A stretch of 64,000 nt of DNA from Galbibacter mesophilus (GTDB lineage Bacteria > Bacteroidota > Bacteroidia > Flavobacteriales > Flavobacteriaceae): assembly GCF_023721415.1 (NCBI RefSeq), contig NZ_JAMQVC010000001.1:1116001-1180000 (forward strand), given 5' to 3'. The notes below the pieces were generated by a model. That model ran no database searches. It saw only the letters and a list, made by a program, of their open reading frames with translations, and was not told where the DNA came from. This document shows, piece by piece, positions 25,817 to 34,054 of the stretch. Position 1 is the first letter of the stretch; each line of letters opens with the position of its first letter. Position numbers and translations under genes: made by a program.

Positions 25817-26728
25817 CGTTACAAAGGGCATTACAATAAAAGACCAAAGAAAAATCTCTTTGAGCCAAAGTCGGTTAATGCTTTCTACATATTTGGCCAT
25901 TATAACAGATAAAGGAAAAATACTAAAAATTACTTCGGAAGTATTCGCGCTTTCAGAAACAATAGCTACTAAGATGGCAATACCGAGCATTACCATAATC
26001 AAAATGCCCGGAACCCTCGTTACAAACGATTTACTTTGTTTCCGAATAAAAAAAGCAATGGTACTCCAAACACCCATAATGAATAGAAAAATGAGAGGGA
26101 CGATATACCGGAAATCTTCATATTTTTCAAGTACAAGTTTGGGCAATAAAAGCAAGTACCCATAAAATGTTTGCAAATCATTTAGAAGGTAGAAGGCAGT
26201 AAAAGTTATGGAAAGTACCGTAAAGAAAGCAACCAATGGAATTAATAAGTTTCGGTAATCGTTCTTCTTGTAGAGAAAAATGCTAGCATAAACCAAAAGA
26301 ATGAAGAATACCGACCAGCTATAGAAAAAGGTGGCGATAAAAACCCAAAGTGAGGCGTCAAAAATTTTGATTTCCACATCCTTATTGGAGCGAATACTTA
26401 CGAGTCTTCGAAAGGACAGAAGAATAAAAGCATTAGCGATCAATAGGTTTATTTCATTAAAAATTTTCGGGAATAGGCAGAAAACCAGCACAAAAAAGAA
26501 GATGGTATACGAATGACTTCGGGTTAAAAAGTTCTTGCGATTTACAAAATCGACTAAGAACAATGATATTAGAATAAGAACAAAAGATTGAAAAAGTTTC
26601 CAGAGAATTTGAATGTTAAATGGTGCATGGAGATATAGAAAGAAGCCACCAACCATAAATAATGAAAGAAAAAAAGCTAAAATTATAAAATTAACGGGGT
26701 TAGTTCTATCAAAAATGCTTGAAATCAT
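25805..26728 (-). CDS. DUF6427 family integral membrane protein
   Basis: The 307-residue protein is almost wholly hydrophobic, with about 8-9 membrane helices starting at residue 12 (NFIILAFFLSLFMVGGFF). The opening MISSIFDRTNPVNFI is characteristic of the flavobacterial DUF6427 family, whose function is unknown. It is divergent from the small DUF6341-like gene, whose -33 element lies inside this CDS. A shared regulatory region therefore links the two. Confidence 0.82.
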   Translation of the reverse strand: MISSIFDRTNPVNFIILAFFLSLFMVGGFFLYLHAPFNIQILWKLFQSFVLILISLFLVDFVNRKNFLTRSHSYTIFFFVLVFCLFPKIFNEINLLIANAFILLSFRRLVSIRSNKDVEIKIFDASLWVFIATFFYSWSVFFILLVYASIFLYKKNDYRNLLIPLVAFFTVLSITFTAFYLLNDLQTFYGYLLLLPKLVLEKYEDFRYIVPLIFLFIMGVWSTIAFFIRKQSKSFVTRVPGILIMVMLGIAILVAIVSESANTSEVIFSIFPLSVIMAKYVESINRLWLKEIFLWSFIVMPFVTLFL

Positions 26729-26748
26729 GGTGGGTTTTTGTATTTTTG
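26719..26748 (+). promoter_or_regulatory. Promoter of the small membrane protein gene at 26777
   Basis: TTG at 26719-26721 and TATTTTTG at 26741-26748 are 19 nt apart, a good -33/-7 match. The -33 part is within the first codons of the divergent DUF6427 gene. Confidence 0.6.
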
Positions 26749-26776
26749 TGCTGTAAATTTAATATTTCTTTTACTC

Positions 26777-26986
26777 ATGAGTGACTTTTTCTACGGTATT
26801 CAGTATTTATTTGAAGAGGTATTGTTCGTTCCATTGGACGCATTACGTTTTCTAGATAGCTGGTGGTTGTCTAACGCTATCAATACAATCTTTATATTAA
26901 TTGGTTTTGCAGCTTTCTTTTATTGGATGAAGCAAATGAAGATTTTTAGCGAACACGAAAAAGATACTTATCAGCCGGTTCAATAA
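26777..26986 (+). CDS. Small inner membrane protein (DUF6341-like)
   Basis: A 69-residue protein beginning MSDFFYGIQYLFEEVLF with one clear helix (about 30-52, NAINTIFILIGFAAFFYWM) and a charged tail. It matches a short flavobacterial family I recall as DUF6341, typically found next to DUF6427. The start at 26777 is chosen because the upstream in-frame codons overlap the promoter box at 26741-26748. Function unknown. Confidence 0.75.
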   Translation: MSDFFYGIQYLFEEVLFVPLDALRFLDSWWLSNAINTIFILIGFAAFFYWMKQMKIFSEHEKDTYQPVQ

Positions 26987-27010
26987 GATTTAAAATAACT
27001 TCAGTTTATA

Positions 27011-27044
27011 AAAAAATCCTATCGTGAAAACGATAGGATTTTTT
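27011..27044. terminator. Bidirectional terminator
   Basis: A perfect 15-bp stem with a GAAA loop flanked by A and T runs lies between the convergent genes ending at 26986 and 27068. Confidence 0.92.
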
Positions 27045-27067
27045 ATTGATGCTTATTTAGTTTGTCA

Positions 27068-28153
27068 CTAATTTTTCTTCTGCTGGAGGCTGTATTCTTT
27101 TAAGAATTTGTTCAGCTCTAAAAGGGAAAGTGCTAGTAATACCAAGCCAAGTAATGCTACTGGGATTAAAAATTTATAGCTTCTAAAAATCCCTTTTTGT
27201 TCAACCCCACGACGTGGGAAGTCAGAAATTACATTCACAATCTCCGACTTATTAGCTCGCTCTTGTTGGATTTCTACAATACTTTCTTTAATCTCATCGA
27301 TTTGCTTGATGAGAGCGAGTTCTTTGTTTTGTTGGCCGTTTCCATCGGCTAAATTGATGTTGGTTCCTTGCATGGGTTTCTCCGCTTCTTTTTCCATGAC
27401 TCTTTTGTAGAGCATTTGCAAAGAATCTATTTCCACAAGTTGTTTTTCCAAAATCCTATCTTGAAAATTTAAATTATCCTTTCGTGTTTTCTTTTGAGTT
27501 TTAAAATAGTCATTATTAGATATGGATTCGATAATCGGATTTTGTATTTTTTTTGCCACCTTGTTATCTGTAGCTTTCACCACCACGGTATGAAATCTCG
27601 CATCAAAAGAGTTGAAGTTTTCAAGATATTTTTCCATATCTATTGCCTTTTGCGTAGTGGTGTCCAAACTTCTTACAAATTCATCAAAAAGTTTTATTTT
27701 TTGGTTTTCATCAGAATACGATTCTGCTTCAATTTCTTTTATACTAGCAGCTTCGGTTTGTGTAATATCTAGAGCCTCGGCCAATGCAACTGAATCTTCT
27801 GCCTCTGCCAACTCGTTATAGAACTTAATATTGTTGTACAACTGCTGAACACTTTGAAAATTTGGTTCCAGAGTCATTGTAGAAACATACACTGGTTTTT
27901 TGATAATATCTAAAAATGTTCCAAAAGCAACACCAACAATTCCAGCAATAACAAATTTTATAATATGCCTTTGTATAAAAAGCATAAAGGCGATTATAAG
28001 TCCGAAAATACCTTTGAAAATCTTTCCAATAAAGTTGAAGAACTTTCTAAACCCGTCTCCAATTAATTTAAAAAGTTGACCTAAATCAATTTCTTCTGAA
28101 CTGTTGTTTTGATTCTGGTGCTGGTTTTGATTCGGTTGAACTTGTTCGCTCAT
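27068..28153 (-). CDS. Wzz-like membrane protein with coiled-coil periplasmic domain
   Basis: The 361-residue protein has an Asn/Gln-rich cytoplasmic start (about 1-20), a hydrophobic stretch at about 40-82, a periplasmic domain rich in coiled coil (about 90-325) and a closing helix (about 329-348, FLIPVALLGLVLLALSLLEL). This two-helix layout resembles chain-length determinants (Wzz), as does KKPVYVSTMTL after the first helix. The usual Pro/Gly-rich second-helix motif is not obvious. No polysaccharide genes are adjacent. I do not recognise a named family. It lies 23 bp downstream of the 28176 gene and is probably co-transcribed with it. Confidence 0.7.
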   Translation of the reverse strand: MSEQVQPNQNQHQNQNNSSEEIDLGQLFKLIGDGFRKFFNFIGKIFKGIFGLIIAFMLFIQRHIIKFVIAGIVGVAFGTFLDIIKKPVYVSTMTLEPNFQSVQQLYNNIKFYNELAEAEDSVALAEALDITQTEAASIKEIEAESYSDENQKIKLFDEFVRSLDTTTQKAIDMEKYLENFNSFDARFHTVVVKATDNKVAKKIQNPIIESISNNDYFKTQKKTRKDNLNFQDRILEKQLVEIDSLQMLYKRVMEKEAEKPMQGTNINLADGNGQQNKELALIKQIDEIKESIVEIQQERANKSEIVNVISDFPRRGVEQKGIFRSYKFLIPVALLGLVLLALSLLELNKFLKEYSLQQKKN

Positions 28154-28175
28154 CTTAGTTAGTTGTTTTAATCCT

Positions 28176-29879
28176 TTATTGATTTGCCTCTTGGCAATTT
28201 AAAATTTGTTCTAAAATTTTTCTTGTAATTAAGTATGTAGGTTTTACCCCTGTTATTCCCAATCCGCCGGAAGCTAATGTACTTCCTGTTTCTAATGGAT
28301 TATCGGAAGCGTAATAAGCATACCTAACTTTTACATCTTCGGAAATACTCTTGCGTATCCTAGAAGCCGATTGTATCGCTTTTTGGTAATGCGCTCCTTC
28401 CATCTCCAAACCAATTACATTCCATGTGCTGTCATAAAAGAACTTTAAAATATCTTTGTTTTGAAGGGAAGTGCCCAAAACACTTATCATGGTTCCTTCA
28501 AAAACTTTTAATCCGTTGCCTTCGAAATCAGCAGCGCACAATTCGTTCTTAAATGGGTAATTATCGGCGGTTCCTTCAAAAATATGGGCATTCGGAATCA
28601 TTAAATCTCCTTTGCCTCCTTCTAGAATACCGGCTTTTCCCATGATGGAAACCGACTCAACATTCAAAAAGGTTGGTTTATCCCCTTTAGATTTGTACGG
28701 TTTTAATAGCTCATCAATGGTTTCATAGGCTTGTTCGCCAAACGCATAATCCATTACAAAAAGAACGGGCATGTTGTCTTTTTCAACTTGCGCATCAAAA
28801 GTAAAATTTATTTTCTCAAAATCAATTTTTGCGGTATCAAAAATTTGAACATCGATGTTCGTCCCAGAAGTGTCATCTATGCTGATCATGCCATTTTTTT
28901 CGGCAAAAGCTTTCACTTTGCCGCGTAGCAAGGAGCTCTCGGGCTGACTAAGCATTTCGTAAACGTCGTAATCGTTTTTCTGACTGCTGAATTCTTTCTT
29001 CAACACGGCCGAAGCAAAAAGGGAGTTCATAACACTGTGCATGTTGGCACTAATAATATGAAGCGGCCTTTGTAATAAATTGTGTTCTTTTAAAACTCGT
29101 TTTATGTTATTTGCCCAAATTTCCCCATGAATATGGTGACCCAATCGCTCGCGAAGCACAGGACTAAATGTGATGGTTCGCTTGTTTGCATCGATAATTT
29201 CTTCCAAAGCAATTTTACCCATCCAATAAACGATTTTTAAAAAACGTTCTGGATTCTCTTTGGTGGCAAAAACTTTGTGTGCCGCCAAACATTCTTCAAA
29301 AGTTCTACCAACAATGCTAGCTGCATGGCTTAGTGCTATTTCCCTTTCCGGCTGAGTAAGCTTTTTCTTCTTAACAGCCTCCTCCAATTTTTGCCAATCG
29401 CGAATGGTTTGTCCCGATTCTTCAATAAAAACATTATCGGCAATTTTGTGGGATTCAATAAAAAGAAAGGTAAGGTGTGTTAAAATGTCATAAATGTCCG
29501 ACCGACCACGGGTAATTTCAATATTCATCTGCTCGCTGTCGATTCGGTAGCAATTTCTGCGTCTTTTCGGAGGAACAATTACTTGAAAACTGGAATGTTT
29601 GTATCCCTCTTCAGAAGTTAAATTGATGTACCGGCACTGCTCGATTCCCATAGGAAGTCGGTCAAGAATATAAACTAAACCGTTTAATTCTAATTTCTGT
29701 TCGGCTACCGAGCCGTATATTTCAGGACGTAATTGTAATAAAGATTCCCGTAAAGTTTCTCCTGAAACACCCATCGGTTTGTAGAAACCACGGTTAAATA
29801 GGTGTCTCATAGCGATATACATTCGCTCTATCGCCCCAGAAGATTCTTGGGCTCTCGTTCTAGACTTAATTTTACTCAT
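28176..29879 (-). CDS. Conserved flavobacterial protein (probably DUF6909), with nucleosidase-like C-terminus
   Basis: A 567-residue cytoplasmic protein with no signal peptide. I recall the family as DUF6909; function is not established. The N-terminal half is helical (ERMYIAMRHLFNRGFYKPMG; IYDILTHLTFLFIESHKIA). The C-terminal part contains VIGLEMEGAHYQKAI and ASDNPLETG, reminiscent of the EMEGA motif by which nucleoside phosphorylases and AMP nucleosidases bind the ribose; that link is my inference. The start at 29879 is preferred because a TATTTTTG promoter box at 29896-29903 lies inside the longer reading frame. Paired with the Wzz-like gene. Confidence 0.75.
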   Translation of the reverse strand: MSKIKSRTRAQESSGAIERMYIAMRHLFNRGFYKPMGVSGETLRESLLQLRPEIYGSVAEQKLELNGLVYILDRLPMGIEQCRYINLTSEEGYKHSSFQVIVPPKRRRNCYRIDSEQMNIEITRGRSDIYDILTHLTFLFIESHKIADNVFIEESGQTIRDWQKLEEAVKKKKLTQPEREIALSHAASIVGRTFEECLAAHKVFATKENPERFLKIVYWMGKIALEEIIDANKRTITFSPVLRERLGHHIHGEIWANNIKRVLKEHNLLQRPLHIISANMHSVMNSLFASAVLKKEFSSQKNDYDVYEMLSQPESSLLRGKVKAFAEKNGMISIDDTSGTNIDVQIFDTAKIDFEKINFTFDAQVEKDNMPVLFVMDYAFGEQAYETIDELLKPYKSKGDKPTFLNVESVSIMGKAGILEGGKGDLMIPNAHIFEGTADNYPFKNELCAADFEGNGLKVFEGTMISVLGTSLQNKDILKFFYDSTWNVIGLEMEGAHYQKAIQSASRIRKSISEDVKVRYAYYASDNPLETGSTLASGGLGITGVKPTYLITRKILEQILNCQEANQ

Positions 29880-29895
29880 ACCTTGTTTTACTGAA

Positions 29896-29903
29896 CAAAA
29901 ATA
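29896..29903 (-). promoter_or_regulatory. TAnnTTTG promoter box for the 28176-29879 gene
   Basis: The minus strand reads TATTTTTG, 16 nt before the chosen start codon; it supports the shorter start. Confidence 0.45.
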
Positions 29904-29996
29904 CAAGTTCTTTTTATATTTTATGTTTTTTGTGAGTATTTACTTAACGAAGCCATCTTGAATTTTTCTTTTTCCCAAAAAATGATTGAAATTCGG

Positions 29997-31505
29997 CTAT
30001 ATTTTGTCACTTTCTCGGTCGTTATAAAGTTCGTCCGCTAATTTTCGGTCGTTAGACAATCGTTGAACTTTGTTTTGGCCACCAAGTTTTCCTTGAGATT
30101 TCATGTAGCGAGAGAATGCACCACTCTTTAATGATGTTATTTTAAGCTGCTGAAGCACTTTGCCTTCAATTAAATCAAAATAATAGCTATTTTGCTGTTG
30201 TAAGCTTTTATCAATTTGCTTGGCCAAACCAGCCAAATCGCTTGGTTCTTTTTCAAACTCAATAAGCCATTCGTGGTAGGGCAGTTCAGCGTTTTCAGGG
30301 TTTACCTGTGGTGCTACAGTAAATTCATTGATGGAGGCATCAAAAGAAGTTAAAGCTTCTTTCATGGCTTGTTCCACTTCTTTTGCGATAACGTGCTCAC
30401 CAAAAGCCGAAATAAAGTGTTTTATCCTACCGGAAACAATAACTTTATAGGGTTTTACGGAGGTAAACTGAATCGTATCACCAACATTATAACTCCAAAG
30501 TCCGGCATTTGTGGAAATAATAAGCACGTAATTCACACCTATTTCCACATCTTTTAAGGTGAGCCTTCGTGGATTTTCCTCATAGAATTCATCTGCTTTA
30601 ATAAACTCATAAAAGATGCCTGCGTCCAAAAGTAACAACATTCCATGGTCTTTTTGAGCGTTCTGATAGGCGAAAAAACCTTCACTAGCAGGAAAAAGTT
30701 CTATGCTGTCCACTTTTCGGCCGATAAGCTGTTCAAATTTGGCACGGTAGGGTTCAAAATTTACACCTCCGTAGATGAACAGATTAAAGTTTTTGAAGAC
30801 GTCTCCAACTTTTTTTCCTGTTTTCTGTTGAATCTTTTCAAAGTACATCTGTACCCACGAAGGAATCCCGCTGATAACAGTCATATTTTCGGGCAATGTT
30901 TCCACGACGATTGCATCTACTTTTGTTTCCCAATCTTCAATTTTATTGGTTTCCCAGCTAGGCAAACGATTTTTCTGAAGATAGCCCGGCACGTAATGGG
31001 CAACGATTCCCGATAAGCGTCCTAATTTAATTCCGTTTTTTTCCTGAAGTACCGGACTCCCTTGAAGAAAAATCATTTTACCATCTACAAACTTGGTATT
31101 TCCAGTTTCGTGGATATAGCTAAGGATGGCATTTCTGGCTGCTTCAATATGGTTGGGCATAGAATCTTTAGTAATCGGGATGTATTTTGCACCCGATGTA
31201 GTACCCGACGTTTTGGCGAAATATAACGGCTTTCCTGGCCATAAAATATCTTCTTCTCCGTTAACTACTCTTTCTACATATGGTTTCAGTGCTTCGTAAT
31301 CGCGAACAGGAACATACTTGGTGAAATCTTCGTGTGATTGTATGTCGTTAAATTGATGGTCTTTTCCGAAGGAAGTATTTTTTGCTTTTTCAATTAAAGA
31401 AGCAAATACCGCATCTTGGGCTTCAATGGGGTTGTTGATCCATTTTTGATCTTTCCAATGAATGTATTTGGCAAATAGACTGGCTGCAAAAGATTTTAAA
31501 GACAT
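29997..31505 (-). CDS. GH3 family protein (auxin-responsive promoter-like acyl-adenylating fold)
   Basis: The 502-residue protein belongs to the GH3 branch of the ANL adenylating superfamily. The phosphate-loop-like YFAKTSGTTSGAKYIPIT, the motif IELFPASEGFFAYQN and LWSYNVGDTIQF are visible. Plant GH3 proteins join amino acids to hormone acids; bacterial members are common in Bacteroidota with unknown substrates. The start MSLKSFAASLFA at 31505 is chosen over the longer frame. It lies 10 bp after the M23 peptidase gene and is co-directional. Confidence 0.85.
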   Translation of the reverse strand: MSLKSFAASLFAKYIHWKDQKWINNPIEAQDAVFASLIEKAKNTSFGKDHQFNDIQSHEDFTKYVPVRDYEALKPYVERVVNGEEDILWPGKPLYFAKTSGTTSGAKYIPITKDSMPNHIEAARNAILSYIHETGNTKFVDGKMIFLQGSPVLQEKNGIKLGRLSGIVAHYVPGYLQKNRLPSWETNKIEDWETKVDAIVVETLPENMTVISGIPSWVQMYFEKIQQKTGKKVGDVFKNFNLFIYGGVNFEPYRAKFEQLIGRKVDSIELFPASEGFFAYQNAQKDHGMLLLLDAGIFYEFIKADEFYEENPRRLTLKDVEIGVNYVLIISTNAGLWSYNVGDTIQFTSVKPYKVIVSGRIKHFISAFGEHVIAKEVEQAMKEALTSFDASINEFTVAPQVNPENAELPYHEWLIEFEKEPSDLAGLAKQIDKSLQQQNSYYFDLIEGKVLQQLKITSLKSGAFSRYMKSQGKLGGQNKVQRLSNDRKLADELYNDRESDKI

Positions 31506-31515
31506 GCTTAGTTTT

Positions 31516-32388
31516 TTATTGAAAATCAATATAATTTGTGGGGTCTACAGGATACCCTTCGCTCCACAATTCAAAATGTAAATGAGGACCCGTGGTAAGT
31601 TCTCCTGTGTTGCCAATAATTGCAATTACCTCTCCCGATTTTACCATATTCCCCTGAGAAACACTCAAAGAAGAATTGTGCTTGTAAACGGATATGAGTC
31701 CAGAGCCATGCTCAATAATACATACGTAGCCCGTCTCTGCAGTCCATTCGGCAAAAATAACCATCCCGTCGGCAACCGCCTTTATGGGGGTGTCTTTTGG
31801 AGCAATGATATCTACGGCATAATGCTTTTCTTTAGCATTGTATTTTTGCGATATTGTACCGTTTACGGGTGGGAACAACACAAAATCGGAGTTTGCAGTG
31901 GCCGATTCAAACAAGTTGTAACGGTCTTCATTGGCAACTCGCTCGCGTAATAAAGAATCTTGTTTGTTGGGTTTTAAATTGGCTACGATGGTGTCTTTTT
32001 TAAACTCTTCAAAAAGGGAATCCTTGTTTATGGTCTGTGTGTTTATTTCGCCTTTTAAAACCTTTTGGATTTTGTCATAATACAATTCGTTTGCACGTAA
32101 CCTGGCGGTAAGGGAATCTGCTTTGTAGGTAAGATCTATTGCTTGTCTTTTTAATGTCGTGGATGAGTATCCTGGAATATATTCCCGTAAAGGTGTAAAA
32201 GCAATGAGCAATGTGGTAAAGGCAATTATAAATACCGCGAATAGGGTACCTAAAACGAAAACGTTTAATCGGTTTAGTTTAAATGACAACTTCTCTTCGA
32301 AAGTATCTTCATTTAAAATAACCAATCGGTATTTATGGAGTAGCTTTTTCTTAAGCTGCTTTCTTTTTCTTTTCTTTTTACTCATCAT
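31516..32388 (-). CDS. Membrane-anchored M23 family metallopeptidase
   Basis: A 290-residue inner-membrane protein: a very basic cytoplasmic start, one helix (about 43-67, FVLGTLFAVFIIAFTTLLIAF), a helical linker, and a C-terminal LytM/M23 domain (about 170-288). Zinc ligands are visible in HYAVDII (H and D) and GPHLHFELW (last His), so it is predicted active on peptidoglycan cross-links, unlike degenerate EnvC-type members. A TATATTTG box lies 2 nt before the start codon. GH3 is encoded downstream. Confidence 0.9.
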   Translation of the reverse strand: MMSKKKRKRKQLKKKLLHKYRLVILNEDTFEEKLSFKLNRLNVFVLGTLFAVFIIAFTTLLIAFTPLREYIPGYSSTTLKRQAIDLTYKADSLTARLRANELYYDKIQKVLKGEINTQTINKDSLFEEFKKDTIVANLKPNKQDSLLRERVANEDRYNLFESATANSDFVLFPPVNGTISQKYNAKEKHYAVDIIAPKDTPIKAVADGMVIFAEWTAETGYVCIIEHGSGLISVYKHNSSLSVSQGNMVKSGEVIAIIGNTGELTTGPHLHFELWSEGYPVDPTNYIDFQ

Positions 32389-32390
32389 CG

Positions 32391-32398
32391 CAAATATA
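32391..32398 (-). promoter_or_regulatory. TAnnTTTG box abutting the M23 start codon
   Basis: The minus strand reads TATATTTGCGATGATG; the box is 2 nt from the first ATG, pointing to a leaderless mRNA. Confidence 0.5.
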
Positions 32399-32498
32399 AA
32401 TATAAGGATGTTACCACGTTTCTGCTGGTAAAATTTTTGTTTTATTTTAACGAAGCTAACAATACAATGCGGTAAAAATGATGATTTTAAGAAAAAAG

Positions 32499-32531
32499 TT
32501 GATCTATTATCTTCATTTCTTCTTACATTTG
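32499..32531 (+). promoter_or_regulatory. Promoter of tatA
   Basis: TTG at 32499-32501 and TACATTTG at 32524-32531 (22 nt apart) match the -33/-7 pattern, 19 nt before the start codon. Confidence 0.5.
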
Positions 32532-32550
32532 TTATCTAAAATTATTTAAG

Positions 32551-32748
32551 ATGATATCATTGAACATTTTTCTCGGAATGATTGGGCCTTGGCAAATAGC
32601 CATTGTAGTTATTTTAGTGCTACTTTTATTCGGTGGCAAGAAAATACCAGAGCTTATGCGCGGTCTTGGAAGCGGTATCAAAGAATTTAAAGATGCCTCA
32701 AAAGAAGAAGATGAAACTAAAGTTGATCATACGAAAGAGAACAAATAA
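32551..32748 (+). CDS. tatA: Twin-arginine translocase subunit TatA/TatE
   Basis: A 65-residue protein with one N-terminal helix (about 12-28, WQIAIVVILVLLLFGGKK), the hinge FGGKKIPEL and an amphipathic helix (MRGLGSGIKEFKDAS) followed by a charged tail. This is the complete TatA pattern. It forms the pore for folded proteins carrying twin-arginine signals. TatC is not in the window. A bidirectional terminator follows. Confidence 0.93.
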   Translation: MISLNIFLGMIGPWQIAIVVILVLLLFGGKKIPELMRGLGSGIKEFKDASKEEDETKVDHTKENK

Positions 32749-32777
32749 ATAAGATTCTTTTTTACGATAACGAATTT

Positions 32778-32813
32778 AAAAAGCCCATTTACACAATGTA
32801 AATGGGCTTTTTA
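32778..32813. terminator. Bidirectional terminator between tatA and the DUF4837 gene
   Basis: A perfect stem of about 15 bp (32779-32793 with 32797-32811), 3-nt loop, A and T runs on the flanks, between convergent genes. Confidence 0.9.
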
Positions 32814-32841
32814 GTGTTTTATATTCAGTAAAATTATTTCG

Positions 32842-33852
32842 CTATTCAGTTGTGGCTTTGGCGAGATCTTTGTTGTCTTGGTCTGTAAACTCTAAAGTTT
32901 TAAGCACGGCTTCCAGCTCAAACATATAATCCCTTTTGTTGGTAGAAGGAGCAAACGTAAATCCTTCTACTACCAATAAACGATCATTCGGTTTGTCTTC
33001 CACGATGTAATTAATGAAAGGGCCGGCCATGGCAAAGTTTTTCACTTCCCACATTCCTTTAGTTTCTATAGCATCGCGTCCAGCAATTTCTTTATCAAAA
33101 ACATACGGCGCATAGGCTTTTTCAGTAATCATATACATGCCTTCTTCACGACCAGGAACATATTTCTTTCCGATGGAATCACGCATTTTAATAATGGCAT
33201 CTACTCGGGAAGAATCGTTGGGGATGCTGTTTAAAGGCATTTCATATACCAAAATATTCATGGTCCCCTTACGTATTTGACGTTCAATCCAAAAGAAGTT
33301 TCCTTCCTGCTTGGCAATTTTATAAATAGAAGGCATGGTAAGGGAAATACCCAATTCTTCTTCTAAAGCACTTTCTTTATTCAATGAACGTGTAAATCGA
33401 TGCTGACTTTCCCTAATGTCGTTCTTTTTAAATGCTTCAATTATTTGAGGGGCATTTTTAGCAACCTCCGCTATAATTTCATCTTCCGTTGGAGCTTTTA
33501 TAATGCCTACTTGTTGCGGTTTGGCATAAAGATCTTCTTTAAGACCGGCCACCACCGATGAGTCTTTTTTTACGTAAAGAATGTTTCTGCTATTTCGAGC
33601 AAAATCAGTAAAAATTTCTGGTGGCATTTGATGGATAGAAAATAACGGCTCCTCCCATGGAAGTCCGTCTACGGCTGCGGCATAATATTTTCTTATGGAA
33701 TCGCCAACGCGCCCTTTCCACATGTCGTTATCGATAACTACGGATAAGGTGTTAATGGCGCCTACCGAATTAGGAAGATACTTTTCTTCTTTATTGTCTT
33801 TACAAGAAAGAATCAATAAAAAAACGAAAATACCAAAGAATAGTTTTTTCAT
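32842..33852 (-). CDS. DUF4837 family lipoprotein
   Basis: A 336-residue lipoprotein with lipobox cysteine at 17 (LLILSCKDNKEEK); the Lys-Asp/Glu pattern after the cysteine fits surface or outer-membrane export in Bacteroidota. Recognisable family segments are LSVVIDNDMWKGRVGD and GMWEVKNFAMAGPFINY. The function of DUF4837 is unknown. It lies downstream of a LysM transglycosylase gene in the same direction, separated by about 200 bp containing a palindromic repeat. Confidence 0.87.
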   Translation of the reverse strand: MKKLFFGIFVFLLILSCKDNKEEKYLPNSVGAINTLSVVIDNDMWKGRVGDSIRKYYAAAVDGLPWEEPLFSIHQMPPEIFTDFARNSRNILYVKKDSSVVAGLKEDLYAKPQQVGIIKAPTEDEIIAEVAKNAPQIIEAFKKNDIRESQHRFTRSLNKESALEEELGISLTMPSIYKIAKQEGNFFWIERQIRKGTMNILVYEMPLNSIPNDSSRVDAIIKMRDSIGKKYVPGREEGMYMITEKAYAPYVFDKEIAGRDAIETKGMWEVKNFAMAGPFINYIVEDKPNDRLLVVEGFTFAPSTNKRDYMFELEAVLKTLEFTDQDNKDLAKATTE

Positions 33853-33971
33853 TGTGTTTTAGGTTTTTGTTATGCTGGTTTCAGAAAGTAACCAAAGCCA
33901 GCGGTAATAAATACGTACGTGTTAGGCTAAAAAGAACAATTATTAACTAGAACAACATAAAGTTTCATAAG

Positions 33972-33996
33972 GGGCTTCGACAAGCTCAGCCTGACA
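33972..33996. repeat. Short palindromic intergenic repeat, copy 2
   Basis: The core CTTCGACAAGCTCAG (33975-33989) is the reverse complement of 17276-17290. Its outer bases are GG and CC where copy 1 has CC and GG, so the stem is kept by paired changes. Confidence 0.75.
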
Positions 33997-34054
33997 GCTG
34001 GATGTTTAAAAACCAATAGGAACTAATTAAACCAGCTATTAATAAAAGCTATTT

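Noticed and set aside
30645-31016. 123-codon plus-strand ORF
   Set aside because: Shadow of the GH3 gene on the other strand.
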